A stretch of DNA of 64,000 nt from positions 124,001-188,000 of the forward strand of contig NZ_SMYZ01000012.1 of the NCBI RefSeq assembly GCF_004919685.1, read 5' to 3'. The translations under genes and the position numbers were made by a program. Below are positions 26,533 to 34,851 of the stretch, one piece after another (within the stretch, counting starts at the first letter, position 1; the number at the start of each line of letters is the position of its first letter). The DNA comes from Mesorhizobium norvegicum (lineage in GTDB: Bacteria > Pseudomonadota > Alphaproteobacteria > Rhizobiales > Rhizobiaceae). Below the pieces are notes generated by a model. The model saw only the letters and a program-made list of their open reading frames with translations. It was not told the DNA's origin and did not search any database.

Positions 26533-26720
26533 CTTGCTGGCTCCAGATCGCGCGGGAAATAGCGACTCTCAACACTGTAGCCGTGTCGTCGACGCAAAAT
26601 CAAAGTGATCTCAAGGTAAAATCAAGAGGTCCTGAAGGTCGCCTCAAAGCGAGCCCGCCGGCCCTGGCGCATAGTCCTCCTGCAACCAACGCAAACAACA
26701 CTTTGAAAAGGAGAACTCAA

Positions 26721-27416
26721 ATGTCGAACACAGCAGCAAAATCCGTCGTCCTCGTCCATGGCGGCTTCGTCGATGGCTCCGGCTGGGACGGCGTCTACCA
26801 GATCCTCAAGAAGGACGGCTATGACGTGACCATCGTCCAGAACCCGACCACCTCGCTCGCCGACGATGTCGCTGTCACCAGGCGCGCCATCGCCGCCGCT
26901 CCCGGCAACGTCATCCTGGTCGGCCACTCCTATGGCGGCGTGGTGGTGTCGGAAGCCGGCACCGATCCGAAGGTGGCAGGTGTCGTCTATATCGCAGCCT
27001 TCGCGCCGGATGCCGGCGAATCGGTCTCGAGCCTGATCGCCAACCCGCCGCCCGGAGCGTCGGTGCCGCCGATCCTGCCGCCCGTCGACGGCTTCCTGAT
27101 GCTCGACAAGGAGAAGTTCGCGGCCTCGTTCGCCGCCGATGTCCGTCCCTCGCTCGCCTCCTTCATGGCGGATTCGCAGGTGCCTTGGGGTGTGGCAGCG
27201 CTCGAAGGCAAGGTCACCGCTCCGGCCTGGAAGGTGAAGCCCTCGTGGTATCTGGTCGCCACGGATGACCGGATGATCCCCCCACCGGCGCAGCGCCAGA
27301 TGGCAACCCGCGCGCAGGCGACGACGGTTGAGGTCCCCGGCAGCCACGCGGTCTATGTCTCCAACCCCGCAGCTGTCGCCAAGCTCATCGAACAGGCGGC
27401 CGCCGGCAAGAACTGA
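26721..27416 (+). CDS. Alpha/beta-hydrolase (EstC / salicylate-esterase-like)
   Basis: The 231-residue protein has an oxyanion HGG motif (VLVHGGFVDGSGW), nucleophile elbow LVGHSYGGVVV, a late acid region LVATDDRMIPP and the catalytic-His segment VPGSHAVYVSNP. This arrangement is that of plant methyl-salicylate-esterase/hydroxynitrile-lyase-like hydrolases widespread in rhizobia. The ATG has AAAAGGAGAACTCAA upstream; the frame open back to 26583 lacks support. It is divergent from the CadC-type regulator (188 bases between starts) and may be induced by it. Substrate unknown. Confidence 0.8.
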   Translation: MSNTAAKSVVLVHGGFVDGSGWDGVYQILKKDGYDVTIVQNPTTSLADDVAVTRRAIAAAPGNVILVGHSYGGVVVSEAGTDPKVAGVVYIAAFAPDAGESVSSLIANPPPGASVPPILPPVDGFLMLDKEKFAASFAADVRPSLASFMADSQVPWGVAALEGKVTAPAWKVKPSWYLVATDDRMIPPPAQRQMATRAQATTVEVPGSHAVYVSNPAAVAKLIEQAAAGKN

Positions 27417-27892
27417 GCCCGCATCACCCGCGATGGACAGCCTCGGCGCTTGGCGGCGCCCGGGCCTGTTGCTTTGCTGGGATGATCCGTCCGCGAATGC
27501 TACCGAGCTCATCAGAGCTCGCGGCCCGAGGTCGGACGCACCAAACGCCGCTCTCCGGCAAGACGCCACTCGTCAGTGCCACCCAGAAGAGCAAGTCGCA
27601 ATTGGCGCAGAGCTGACTTTTTAGACCAAACCCAGTAATCGGGCCGTTCCCCGGCGTGTTGCAGCCGACCTCGGCGAGCCTTTCGGTGATAACTTAAGAG
27701 CCGGGGATTGTTTCCTTTTTTCCGCCGGTGCCAGCCGGCAGAGGTTGCCGATGCAAGCGGTCTTATGGTCCGGTCCCCGCGACGAAACCATTCCGGCTTC
27801 GTCGGCGCCTGAATTTTGCACGATTCTATTGCCTGAGCCGATTGGTGCTACACTGGCAAGCCAGTCAACGCGACGGACCTGTGTTCGGTGAT
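27417..27892. other. Intergenic stretch without a supportable gene
   Basis: The interval has lower coding character. A small perfect hairpin CGAGCTC-ATCA-GAGCTCG lies at 27504-27521. The frame running into the cyclase is open from 27728, but that part is Arg-rich with no domain match, so it is treated as leader. No tRNA-like or repeat structure was recognised. Confidence 0.5.
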
Positions 27893-29275
27893 ATGACCAA
27901 AGTAACCGCTTTACCCGACAGAGTGGATTTCGACGTGGCCGCAGATGAGACGTTGCTTGAGGCGGCTCTCAGATCGGGCGTGCCATTTGCCCACGCATGC
28001 GGCGGCAGGGCGAAATGCTCGACATGCCGCGTTTGGGTTCTCGACGGCATTGAGGCTTGCCCGGACCGGAATCCGGACGAAACCCTGATGGCGAACCGGT
28101 TGAGATTGGCCGATGAGGTTCGGCTGGCCTGTCAGCTCAAGCCGAAAGGCGAGCTTCGCGTCCGACGCCTGGTGCTAGACGAAACCGACATGATGATCAC
28201 CAGCCAGCTTGGTGCTTCTGCCGCGACGCGTTGCGGCGAAGCAAGGCATGTTGCGGTCTTCTTCAGCGACATTGTAGATTTCACAGCGCTGTCGGAGCGG
28301 CTTTGCCCCTACGACGTGATGTATCTGCTCAATCGCTACTTCGCCCAGGTCGGCGACATCATCGAGCAGAATGGCGGTTTCATCGACAAACTGATCGGCG
28401 ATGGGCTCATGGCGATATTCGGTATCGACGACCAGCCAGACGCTCCGCTCCGCGCCGTGAACGCCGCACTTCAGACCCTCGCCACAGTCGATCGTCTGAA
28501 GCCGTTCTTTGCCTCGATGTATGGCATCGATTTCGATATTCGCATCGGGCTCAACTATGGCGAAGCCGTCATCGGCACATTGGGTTTTGCTGGACACGAA
28601 CGTCTCACGGCCATCGGCGACGTTGTAAATCTGGCCAGCCGGGTCGAGTCCGCCAATAAAGATGCCGGTACGCGCCTGCTGATATCCGAGGCCCTCCGCG
28701 ACCAGATCGCCGAAAAGGTGGAAATCGGCGACTTCGTCAGGGTACGCCTTCGCGGTACCGGCGAGCGCACAAGCCTGTTCGAAATCGTCAGGCTGAAGCC
28801 CGAAATTGACGCCGAGCTGAATGCCAAGGGGCTTCGCGAAACCATCCGTCACGGCGGCAGGAGGTGGGTTCGCGCTTTTTCCGAAGACGAGCTTCAGCCC
28901 TACGAACGTCGGATTCTCGATTTTGAAGATTACGATATCGTCGTCGTTCGCGGATCCGACAACTATTGCGCCTTCAACAATGCCTGCCCGCATCTTCATC
29001 TGCCGCTCTACGAACGCCGAAGTTCCGCTCAGGCCGAAAAGCTGAAGCTCCCGCACATGGAGAGCACGATCACCGCAGATCTTGGCTTGGTCTGCCGCTG
29101 GCATCAGAGTTGTTTCGACCTGTCTACCGGCGAAATCAGGGAGTGGGCGCAGCTGCAGCAGGATGGTACCGCGCCGGGCTATGAATTCGCGGGTAACATT
29201 TCGAAAAACCGCGCAAAACTGATCGTATATCCCTGCCGAAAGCAGGACGGCTTTGTGTGGATCGGGCTCGAGTGA
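27893..29275 (+). CDS. Ferredoxin - class III adenylate cyclase - Rieske fusion protein
   Basis: A 460-residue soluble protein with three domains. Residues 1-95 are a plant-type [2Fe-2S] ferredoxin with C36, C42, C45 and C80. Residues about 115-300 are a class III cyclase with metal aspartates D126 (FFSDIVDFT) and D170 (LIGDGLMAIF), K166, T239 at the purine-specifying site (a IIIb-type Lys/Thr pair), N246 and R250. Residues about 320-460 are a Rieske [2Fe-2S] domain with C365-x-H367 (ACPHLHLP) and C401-x-x-H404 (CRWHQSCFD). All cluster ligands and catalytic residues are intact. It probably makes cAMP under control of redox state or oxygen. ATG 27893 is chosen at the ferredoxin start; GTG 27881 is possible. 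The next gene encodes a cAMP-gated K+ channel. Confidence 0.88.
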   Translation: MTKVTALPDRVDFDVAADETLLEAALRSGVPFAHACGGRAKCSTCRVWVLDGIEACPDRNPDETLMANRLRLADEVRLACQLKPKGELRVRRLVLDETDMMITSQLGASAATRCGEARHVAVFFSDIVDFTALSERLCPYDVMYLLNRYFAQVGDIIEQNGGFIDKLIGDGLMAIFGIDDQPDAPLRAVNAALQTLATVDRLKPFFASMYGIDFDIRIGLNYGEAVIGTLGFAGHERLTAIGDVVNLASRVESANKDAGTRLLISEALRDQIAEKVEIGDFVRVRLRGTGERTSLFEIVRLKPEIDAELNAKGLRETIRHGGRRWVRAFSEDELQPYERRILDFEDYDIVVVRGSDNYCAFNNACPHLHLPLYERRSSAQAEKLKLPHMESTITADLGLVCRWHQSCFDLSTGEIREWAQLQQDGTAPGYEFAGNISKNRAKLIVYPCRKQDGFVWIGLE

Positions 29276-29497
29276 AGCGACGTTCCGATATTTCAGTTTT
29301 CCGTCGCTATTGCATGCAATTGTCCGGATCGGGTCATTCTGGTCGGTTGTGGCCTGTCTGTTCACGTCCGGTCAAGAAGCAATCCCGGACATCTGAGTTC
29401 ACCCGTTGGTGATGCACATCGCAGCGACAGTAAGCACCTTTACGCTTGCCTTGAAGACATCCTATTTTGGAGGATAGTAGCCGCTGGTGGGCATAGA

Positions 29498-30562
29498 ATG
29501 TCGGTACTGCCTTTCTTAAGAATTTACGCGCCGCTCAACGCGGTGCTGGCTGCGCCTGGGCTTCTGGCGGTGGCTGCCCTCACGATACCGGACATGTCCG
29601 GACGAAGCAGAGTGGCTCTGGCTGCCCTGCTCGCTGTCATTTGGGGCGCCTATCTCCTGCAGATGGCCGCGACGCTGCTCAAGCGCCGGGCGGAAGACGT
29701 ACGGAACAGGACGCCCGAAATCGCCATCGATGTGCTCGCGGTCTTGGTTCCACTCGCCGCATTTCTGCTCGTCGGCACGCCCGACCGGAGCCTCTACTGT
29801 GCTGTCTGGCTGCTGAAACCGCTACGCGACTCGACTTTCTTCCCGCTGCTGGGCAGGATCCTGGCCAACGAAGCGCGCAACCTGATCGGCGTCACCACGG
29901 TCTTCGGCGTCGTTCTGTTCGGTGTCGCGCTCGCGGCCTATGTCACCGAGCGCGACATCCAACCAGAAAAGTTCGGCAGCATCCCCCAGGCAATGTGGTG
30001 GGCGGTGGTCACGCTGTCCACCACCGGCTATGGCGATGCTATTCCGGCAAGCTTCGCCGGCCGCGTCCTTGCCGGGGCGGTCATGATGAGCGGCATCGGC
30101 ATCTTCGGGCTCTGGGCTGGCATTCTTGCCACCGGCTTCTATCAAGAAGTCCGTCGCGGGGATTTCGTCCGTAATTGGCAATTGGTCGCCGCCGTGCCGT
30201 TGTTTCAGAAGCTCGGCCCGGCCGTGCTAGTCGAGATCGTGCGCGCGTTAAGACCTCGCACGGTGCCGGCGGGCGCCGTGATCTGCCGCGTTGGCGAGCC
30301 CGGTGATCAGATGTTCTTCGTCGTGGAGGGGCGCGTCAGCGTCGCGATACCGAACCCGGTGGAGCTTGGCCCTGGCGCCTTCTTCGGCGAGATGGCGTTG
30401 ATCAGCGGCGAACCGCGTTCGGCGACCGTCAGCGCCGCAACGGTGGTCTCACTCCTGTCGCTGCACTCGGCGGATTTCCAGATGCTGTGCGGCAGCAGCC
30501 CTGAGATCGCGGAAATCATCCGCAAGACCGCGCTCGAGCGGCGCGGCGCACCGAGGGCTTGA
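29498..30562 (+). CDS. mloK1: Cyclic-nucleotide-gated potassium channel MloK1
   Basis: The 354-residue product is recognisably the Mesorhizobium loti MloK1 channel, differing from the remembered sequence at scattered positions. It has six membrane segments with a voltage-sensor-like S1-S4, the pore with selectivity filter STTGYGD, and S6 MMSGIGIFGLWAGILATGFY. A C-linker and cNMP-binding domain follow, with the phosphate-binding cassette FFGEMALISGEPRSATVSA. MloK1 is a tetrameric inner-membrane K+ channel opened by cAMP or cGMP, one cyclic nucleotide per subunit. It lies 222 bases downstream of the ferredoxin-cyclase-Rieske gene on the same strand, a plausible cAMP source. Confidence 0.95.
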   Translation: MSVLPFLRIYAPLNAVLAAPGLLAVAALTIPDMSGRSRVALAALLAVIWGAYLLQMAATLLKRRAEDVRNRTPEIAIDVLAVLVPLAAFLLVGTPDRSLYCAVWLLKPLRDSTFFPLLGRILANEARNLIGVTTVFGVVLFGVALAAYVTERDIQPEKFGSIPQAMWWAVVTLSTTGYGDAIPASFAGRVLAGAVMMSGIGIFGLWAGILATGFYQEVRRGDFVRNWQLVAAVPLFQKLGPAVLVEIVRALRPRTVPAGAVICRVGEPGDQMFFVVEGRVSVAIPNPVELGPGAFFGEMALISGEPRSATVSAATVVSLLSLHSADFQMLCGSSPEIAEIIRKTALERRGAPRA

Positions 30563-30786
30563 CCGTACTGGCCGTCGACCACCGGATCGCCGTCGCGGAT
30601 CGTCTCCAGCCCGTTGATGCAGCGGATCAAGGTGCTCTTGCCCGAGCCCCTCGGGCCGCAGACGACGACCACCTCGCGCGGTTCGACGCTGAGCGTGATG
30701 TCCTTCAGCACATTCAGCGCGCCGAACCGTTTGTTGACGCCGCGAAGTCGATCATGCCGGTTTTTGGTCTGGCTTGGTTTGGTCAT
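30562..30786 (-). pseudogene. Truncated amino-acid ABC transporter ATPase (GlnQ/AapP-like N-terminus)
   Basis: On the minus strand from an ATG at 30786, about 75 residues match the start of polar-amino-acid transporter ATPases: GVNKRFGALNVLKDITLSVE, the intact Walker A GPRGSGKSTLIRCINGLE, then resemblance stops about 20 residues later. The frame continues only as antisense of the channel gene, whose 3' end is the breakpoint. Q-loop, signature and Walker B are absent, so no ATPase can be made. It marks a deletion or insertion junction next to mloK1. Confidence 0.75.
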
Positions 30787-30897
30787 AGCTGTCCGCCCTT
30801 TTGGGTCGTCACAACTAAGATGGCATCGCCCCAAAATTCCATTGCTGAATCGGCGATGTAGCACTCGGCTGCCTCACGAATCAGCCTAAGTCAAGAG

Positions 30898-30923
30898 ATA
30901 CCCGCTTGCGAGCCGGGTATTTT
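30898..30923 (+). terminator. Probable intrinsic terminator
   Basis: Stem ATACCCG (30898-30904) / CGGGTAT (30914-30920), 9-base loop, followed by TTT and TTTGC. It insulates the downstream operon at 30990 from mloK1-side transcription. The U-run is short. Confidence 0.5.
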
Positions 30924-30989
30924 GCTGACATGCTCTGTTTTTTATGGGGTTTTGCACCTTGGCAGGTGTTCAAATGGAAGGGCTAGAGC

Positions 30990-31655
30990 ATGGCAAAGGA
31001 ATCTTCGAATACCGTTTCTTCGGAAAAGAAGGCGGACGCAAATCTGATAGGTAACGCAGAAGGAAACGGGCTGAACTTCATGGGAGTTCAGGCTCGCGAA
31101 AACGGAGGCGCCGGCGACGCTGTAGGTGTCGACAAGATACGTGATCTGCTGTTCGGCAACCAGATGCAGGACTATGACCGCCGTTTTTCCAAGCTTGAAG
31201 AACGGGTGTTGCAGCGCTTCAAGGATGTCGAATCCGAGGCCAAGCGCAATCTCGAAATGTACGAGTCGAATGCAAAGAAGCAGATCGATTCGCTTGCGGG
31301 GCAATTGCGGAGCGAAAAAGACTCACGAGCCGATGCCGACAAGGAGATTGACCGGAATCTTCGCGAGCAAAATCAGGCCCTTGAAAAGCAGGTGCGCGCG
31401 TTGTCGGATCAATTGAGCGCACTTGAGCGCGACGTTTCGGACCGGATAAATCGAAACGATCATTTGCTGCGTGAGGAAATCAAGCAAAAGAATGAAGGCG
31501 TTCAGATGCTGATTGAGAAGATGTTTGCCGATCTCAGCAACGTCAAGACCGACCGAAATCTTTTGGCCGGCCTGTTTGTCGAGGTTGCAAAATGTCTGAA
31601 TCAGGATCCTGTCGGCAGCAAGAGCAACTCGGACCGTAGCTGGAAAGTGAGTTGA
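30990..31655 (+). CDS. Coiled-coil protein of the GTPase/OmpA/cyclase operon
   Basis: The 221-residue product is polar and charged, without signal peptide or membrane segment. Residues about 60-175 show heptad-like spacing in a long coiled coil (RRFSKLEERVLQRFKDVES, then EKQVRALSDQLSALERDV). The N-terminal 45 residues are low-complexity and probably disordered. It is the first gene of a four-gene operon and ends 7 bases before the next start. It may be a scaffold or adaptor for the GTPase or OmpA protein; that role is inferred from position only. Base composition is clearly below the window norm. Confidence 0.65.
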   Translation: MAKESSNTVSSEKKADANLIGNAEGNGLNFMGVQARENGGAGDAVGVDKIRDLLFGNQMQDYDRRFSKLEERVLQRFKDVESEAKRNLEMYESNAKKQIDSLAGQLRSEKDSRADADKEIDRNLREQNQALEKQVRALSDQLSALERDVSDRINRNDHLLREEIKQKNEGVQMLIEKMFADLSNVKTDRNLLAGLFVEVAKCLNQDPVGSKSNSDRSWKVS

Positions 31656-31662
31656 TGGGACC

Positions 31663-34341
31663 TTGACGTCAACCGTCGACCCAGTCAGCCTTCCGCAAAG
31701 AACAGCCTCGAACGATACAGAGATTGATCGCGAGGCTCTGGCTCGTCTTTTGATCGAAATTGCCCGGAACGTTGATCCGGACTACCGTGCGCGTTTCGAG
31801 GCAGTTCCAACCGCCGATCCTCGCATGGAAACGCTGCGCCAGTTGCTGGTCAGTCGCGAAATCTCGGAGCTTTCACGAGTTACGCATCTGCTGGACGAAC
31901 CGGAGCAGCTTGCGGCAGCCGTGGGCGACATTCTTCCCAGTGCGGCCGCACGAGCGCCTCATGCGCAGCTCGGCGAGGCGCTTGCGCCCGCTGTCGAAAG
32001 GGCTGTGCAGCGGTCAATCCAGAAGAGCCCGCGCACGCTGACGGATATATTATACCCGGTGTTTCTGCCGGCAATTCGCAAGTCGATCGGGGAAAAGATC
32101 GACCAGACCTTTCAGTCGCTGAATGAAACTTTAAGACACATATTCACCTGGCATGGGCTCAAGTGGAGATTTGAAGCTTGGAGGACAGGTGCAAGCTTCT
32201 CAGAAGTTGTTCTAAAGCATTCTCTTATCTATCGTGTAGAGCATGCCTTTCTCATTAACCGTAATTCCGGGCTTTTGATAGCGCACGTAACTGCCGATAA
32301 TGCGACGAGCGAAGATCCTCAGCTCATTTCTTCGATGCTTAGTGCAATTCAAGATTTTGTGAAAGACTCATTTAACGAGAAAGAGCAGAGCGGCCTGGAC
32401 ACTATCCGTTTTGGCGACCTTCGTCTCTGGTCGGAAGTTGGACCGTTTGCGACCCTGGTTTCGGTGATCCGGGGAAATCCTCCAGAGGAATTGCATGAAA
32501 TAGTTCGCGATGTATTGCTTCGCATCCATGAGGAATGCTCCCAGGCTTTAGTGGAGTTTGACGGCGACAGTTCGCAATTGGCCGGCGTAGAGGCGCAATT
32601 GCAGACCTGCGTCGAGCAGAAGCAGGAGGAGTCAAACGAGGGATTTCCGTGGCTGGTGGCGGCTGTGGCCCTGCTGTTTTTGATTCTGGCAGGCGGTTGG
32701 TTCTTTCTTTCCTGGCAATCCGGGCAGCGCTGGCAGGCTTATGTGTCGCGCTGGCAGGCTTACGTGTCGCGACTGGAGGCTCAGCCGGGCATCATCGTTG
32801 CCGAACAACAGGTACGCGATGGCCAATTCTATGTTGCCGGCCTGAGAGACCCGCTTGCCGCCGACCCGCAGTCGCTGTTGTCTGGAACGCAGGTCGATCC
32901 CGCCCGCGTTCATTCGCAATGGCAATTCTATCAGAGCCTTGAACTGGAGTTCGTGCTGAAGCGGCTGACGGCGTCGCTGGCTCCGCCGGATTCAGTACGA
33001 CTATCGATCGACAATGATCGCATCGTTGCCGAGGGTGAGGCTCCCGACACCTGGATAGATCGGGCGCGCGCTGCGGCCCAGCAGCTTTCGGCAGGCGGGC
33101 CGGTCTTCGATATCTCCAGGGTTCGTGACGTAAGCCCCGAAGTACTCGAGGCGGAGCGCTGGCAGGCCTATGTGTCGCGGCTGGGGACCCAGCCGGGCAT
33201 CATCGTTGCACAACAAAAGATACGCGACGGCCAATTCTATATTGCCGGCCTGAGAGACCCGCTTGGCGCCGACCCGCAGTCGCTGTTGTCTGGAACGCAG
33301 GTCGATCCCGCCCGGGTTCATTCACAGTGGCAATTCTATCAGAGCCTTGAGCCGGAGTTCGTGTTGAAGCGGCTGACGGCGTCGCTGTATCCGCCGGATA
33401 CAGTACGACTTTCGATCGTCAATGATCGCATCGTTGCCGAGGGCGAGGCGCCCGACACCTGGATAGATCGGGCGCGCGCAGCGGCCCGACAGCTTTCGGC
33501 AGGCGGACCGGAATTCGACATCTCCAAGGTTCGTGATGTGAGCCCCGAAGCACGCGCGGCGGAGCACTGGCAGTATTATGTGTCGCGACTTGAGGCCCAA
33601 CCGGGAATCATCGTCGCCCAACAAACGGCGAGGGGCGGACATTTCTACATTTCCGGCCTGAGAGACCCGCTTGCCGCCGACCCGCAAGCTCTGCTGTCCG
33701 GAACGGAGGTTGATCCTGCCCGCGTTCATTCACAGTGGCAATTCTATCAGAGCCTTGATCCGAAGTTCGTGGTGAAGCGACTGACGGCGTCGCTGACCCC
33801 GCCGAAATCGGTCCGGCTTTCGATCATCCAGGGTCGCATCGTTGTCGTGGGTGAGGCTCCTGCCACCTGGATCAACCGGGCGCAGGCCGCCGCCGAACAA
33901 CTTTCGGCGGACGGAGTGGTTCTGGATGTCTCGCAGCTGCGTGAGCTGGACCTTGCAGAACTCAATCATTTGAGAGAGGCCATCCAGACGACCGATATTT
34001 TCTTCTCTTCCGGCAAAGTTGTGCCGGGACCAGAGCAGACGCCGGTTCTCGACAGATTGGCGGATCAAATAAAGGAATTCGCCCAAAATGCCCGCAAGTC
34101 AGGCGTAACAGCGCGGTTCATGTTGACCGGCCATTCGGACACCACCGGCCGTGAGACGGCCAACGCGTCGATCAGCGCCGCCCGCGCCGAGACAGTTCGT
34201 GCGCTTCTCAACAAGCGCGGCGTCGCTCCGGAACTGCTGCTGGTTCGGGGCGCGGGCACCTTTGAACCGGCGGTGCCTGAAAATAGTCAAACTGGTAGCT
34301 CCACCAATCGCCGGGTTTCGGTTACGGTAAACCTGGACTAG
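31663..34341 (+). CDS. Roadblock-like / transmembrane / OmpA-domain protein with three 136-residue repeats
   Basis: An 892-residue inner-membrane protein. Residues about 190-305 resemble a roadblock/longin-type domain conserved next to small GTPases in bacteria (HAFLINRNSGLLIAHVTADN, then LISSMLSAIQDFVKDSF and SVIRGNPPEELHEIV). One membrane helix spans about 330-351. The periplasmic part has three tandem repeats (nucleotides 32749-33972), each starting W-Q-x-Y-V-S-R-L with a BON-like strand-helix pattern. The OmpA peptidoglycan-binding domain at about 770-892 has TGHSDTTG, later Asn/Ser and RRVSVTV. It could link cytoplasmic GTPase signalling to the cell wall. Start is TTG 31663, 7 bases after the previous stop; 12 bases separate it from the GTPase gene. 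Confidence 0.75.
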   Translation: MTSTVDPVSLPQRTASNDTEIDREALARLLIEIARNVDPDYRARFEAVPTADPRMETLRQLLVSREISELSRVTHLLDEPEQLAAAVGDILPSAAARAPHAQLGEALAPAVERAVQRSIQKSPRTLTDILYPVFLPAIRKSIGEKIDQTFQSLNETLRHIFTWHGLKWRFEAWRTGASFSEVVLKHSLIYRVEHAFLINRNSGLLIAHVTADNATSEDPQLISSMLSAIQDFVKDSFNEKEQSGLDTIRFGDLRLWSEVGPFATLVSVIRGNPPEELHEIVRDVLLRIHEECSQALVEFDGDSSQLAGVEAQLQTCVEQKQEESNEGFPWLVAAVALLFLILAGGWFFLSWQSGQRWQAYVSRWQAYVSRLEAQPGIIVAEQQVRDGQFYVAGLRDPLAADPQSLLSGTQVDPARVHSQWQFYQSLELEFVLKRLTASLAPPDSVRLSIDNDRIVAEGEAPDTWIDRARAAAQQLSAGGPVFDISRVRDVSPEVLEAERWQAYVSRLGTQPGIIVAQQKIRDGQFYIAGLRDPLGADPQSLLSGTQVDPARVHSQWQFYQSLEPEFVLKRLTASLYPPDTVRLSIVNDRIVAEGEAPDTWIDRARAAARQLSAGGPEFDISKVRDVSPEARAAEHWQYYVSRLEAQPGIIVAQQTARGGHFYISGLRDPLAADPQALLSGTEVDPARVHSQWQFYQSLDPKFVVKRLTASLTPPKSVRLSIIQGRIVVVGEAPATWINRAQAAAEQLSADGVVLDVSQLRELDLAELNHLREAIQTTDIFFSSGKVVPGPEQTPVLDRLADQIKEFAQNARKSGVTARFMLTGHSDTTGRETANASISAARAETVRALLNKRGVAPELLLVRGAGTFEPAVPENSQTGSSTNRRVSVTVNLD
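32749..33972 (+). repeat. Three exact-length 408-bp tandem repeats in the OmpA-domain gene
   Basis: Units begin at 32749, 33157 and 33565, each 408 bases (136 codons) and strongly alike over their length, for example the shared DPARVHSQWQFYQSL block. A 21-base duplication of the first seven codons (R-W-Q-A-Y-V-S) precedes unit 1 at 32728-32748. Equal length and high nucleotide identity indicate recent duplication. Confidence 0.88.
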
Positions 34342-34353
34342 GCGGAGCCCAAG

Positions 34354-34848
34354 ATGTTGCAAAAAAAGATCTGTATGTTGGGCGGGTTCTCTGTCGGAAA
34401 GACGAGTCTGGTTCGCAGGTTTGTGAAAAGCATCTTTTCAGAAACCTACTTGACCACGGTGGGAGTGAAAATCGACAAGAAGAGTGTCGCACTCCCGGAC
34501 AAAACAGTGGATCTGATTTTGTGGGATTTGGCCGGCGAAGACGATATCGGCTCATTCCGCGTCAGCCATGTGCGAGGTGCGACAGGGCTCGTGCTTGTCG
34601 TCGATGGAACCCGCGCCGCTACTCTTGCCGCCGCGCTCACGCTGCGCGAGCGGGTCGAGGCCGAATTCGGTGCTATGCCGTTTGTATTGCTGTTCAACAA
34701 ATCCGATCTGGCCGATCGGTGGGTAATACCGGATAGTGAGATTAACGAACTGAGGCAACGTGGATGGCAAATCTATCTAACAAGCGCGCTTTCGGGTGAG
34801 CATGTCGATGATGCGTTTCTTCAACTTGCTTCGATGGTTGCCAAATAG
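34354..34848 (+). CDS. Bacterial Ras/Rab-like small GTPase
   Basis: A single-domain 164-residue P-loop GTPase with all five G motifs: G1 GGFSVGKTS (10-18), switch-I threonine T34/T35, G3 WDLAGED (57-63), G4 NKSD (115-118) and G5 TSA (143-145). The residue equivalent to Ras Gln61 is E62, so intrinsic hydrolysis may be slow and partner-dependent. There is no C-terminal cysteine for lipidation. The switch-I/G3 spacing and WDLAGE signature are closer to eukaryotic Rab/Ras than to Era/Obg types. It lies between the roadblock/OmpA gene and an adenylate cyclase gene (3-base gap), suggesting it switches one or both. Confidence 0.88.
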   Translation: MLQKKICMLGGFSVGKTSLVRRFVKSIFSETYLTTVGVKIDKKSVALPDKTVDLILWDLAGEDDIGSFRVSHVRGATGLVLVVDGTRAATLAAALTLRERVEAEFGAMPFVLLFNKSDLADRWVIPDSEINELRQRGWQIYLTSALSGEHVDDAFLQLASMVAK

Positions 34849-34851
34849 ACC

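Noticed and set aside
27504..27521. Perfect 7-bp inverted repeat with a 4-base loop
   Set aside because: No U-run, no nearby gene end within 80 bases and no matching copy elsewhere in the window; short palindromes of this size are expected by chance.
32749..33972. Considered as a CRISPR-like or satellite array because of regular spacing
   Set aside because: The 408-base units are fully coding, in frame and without unique spacers; they are protein repeats.
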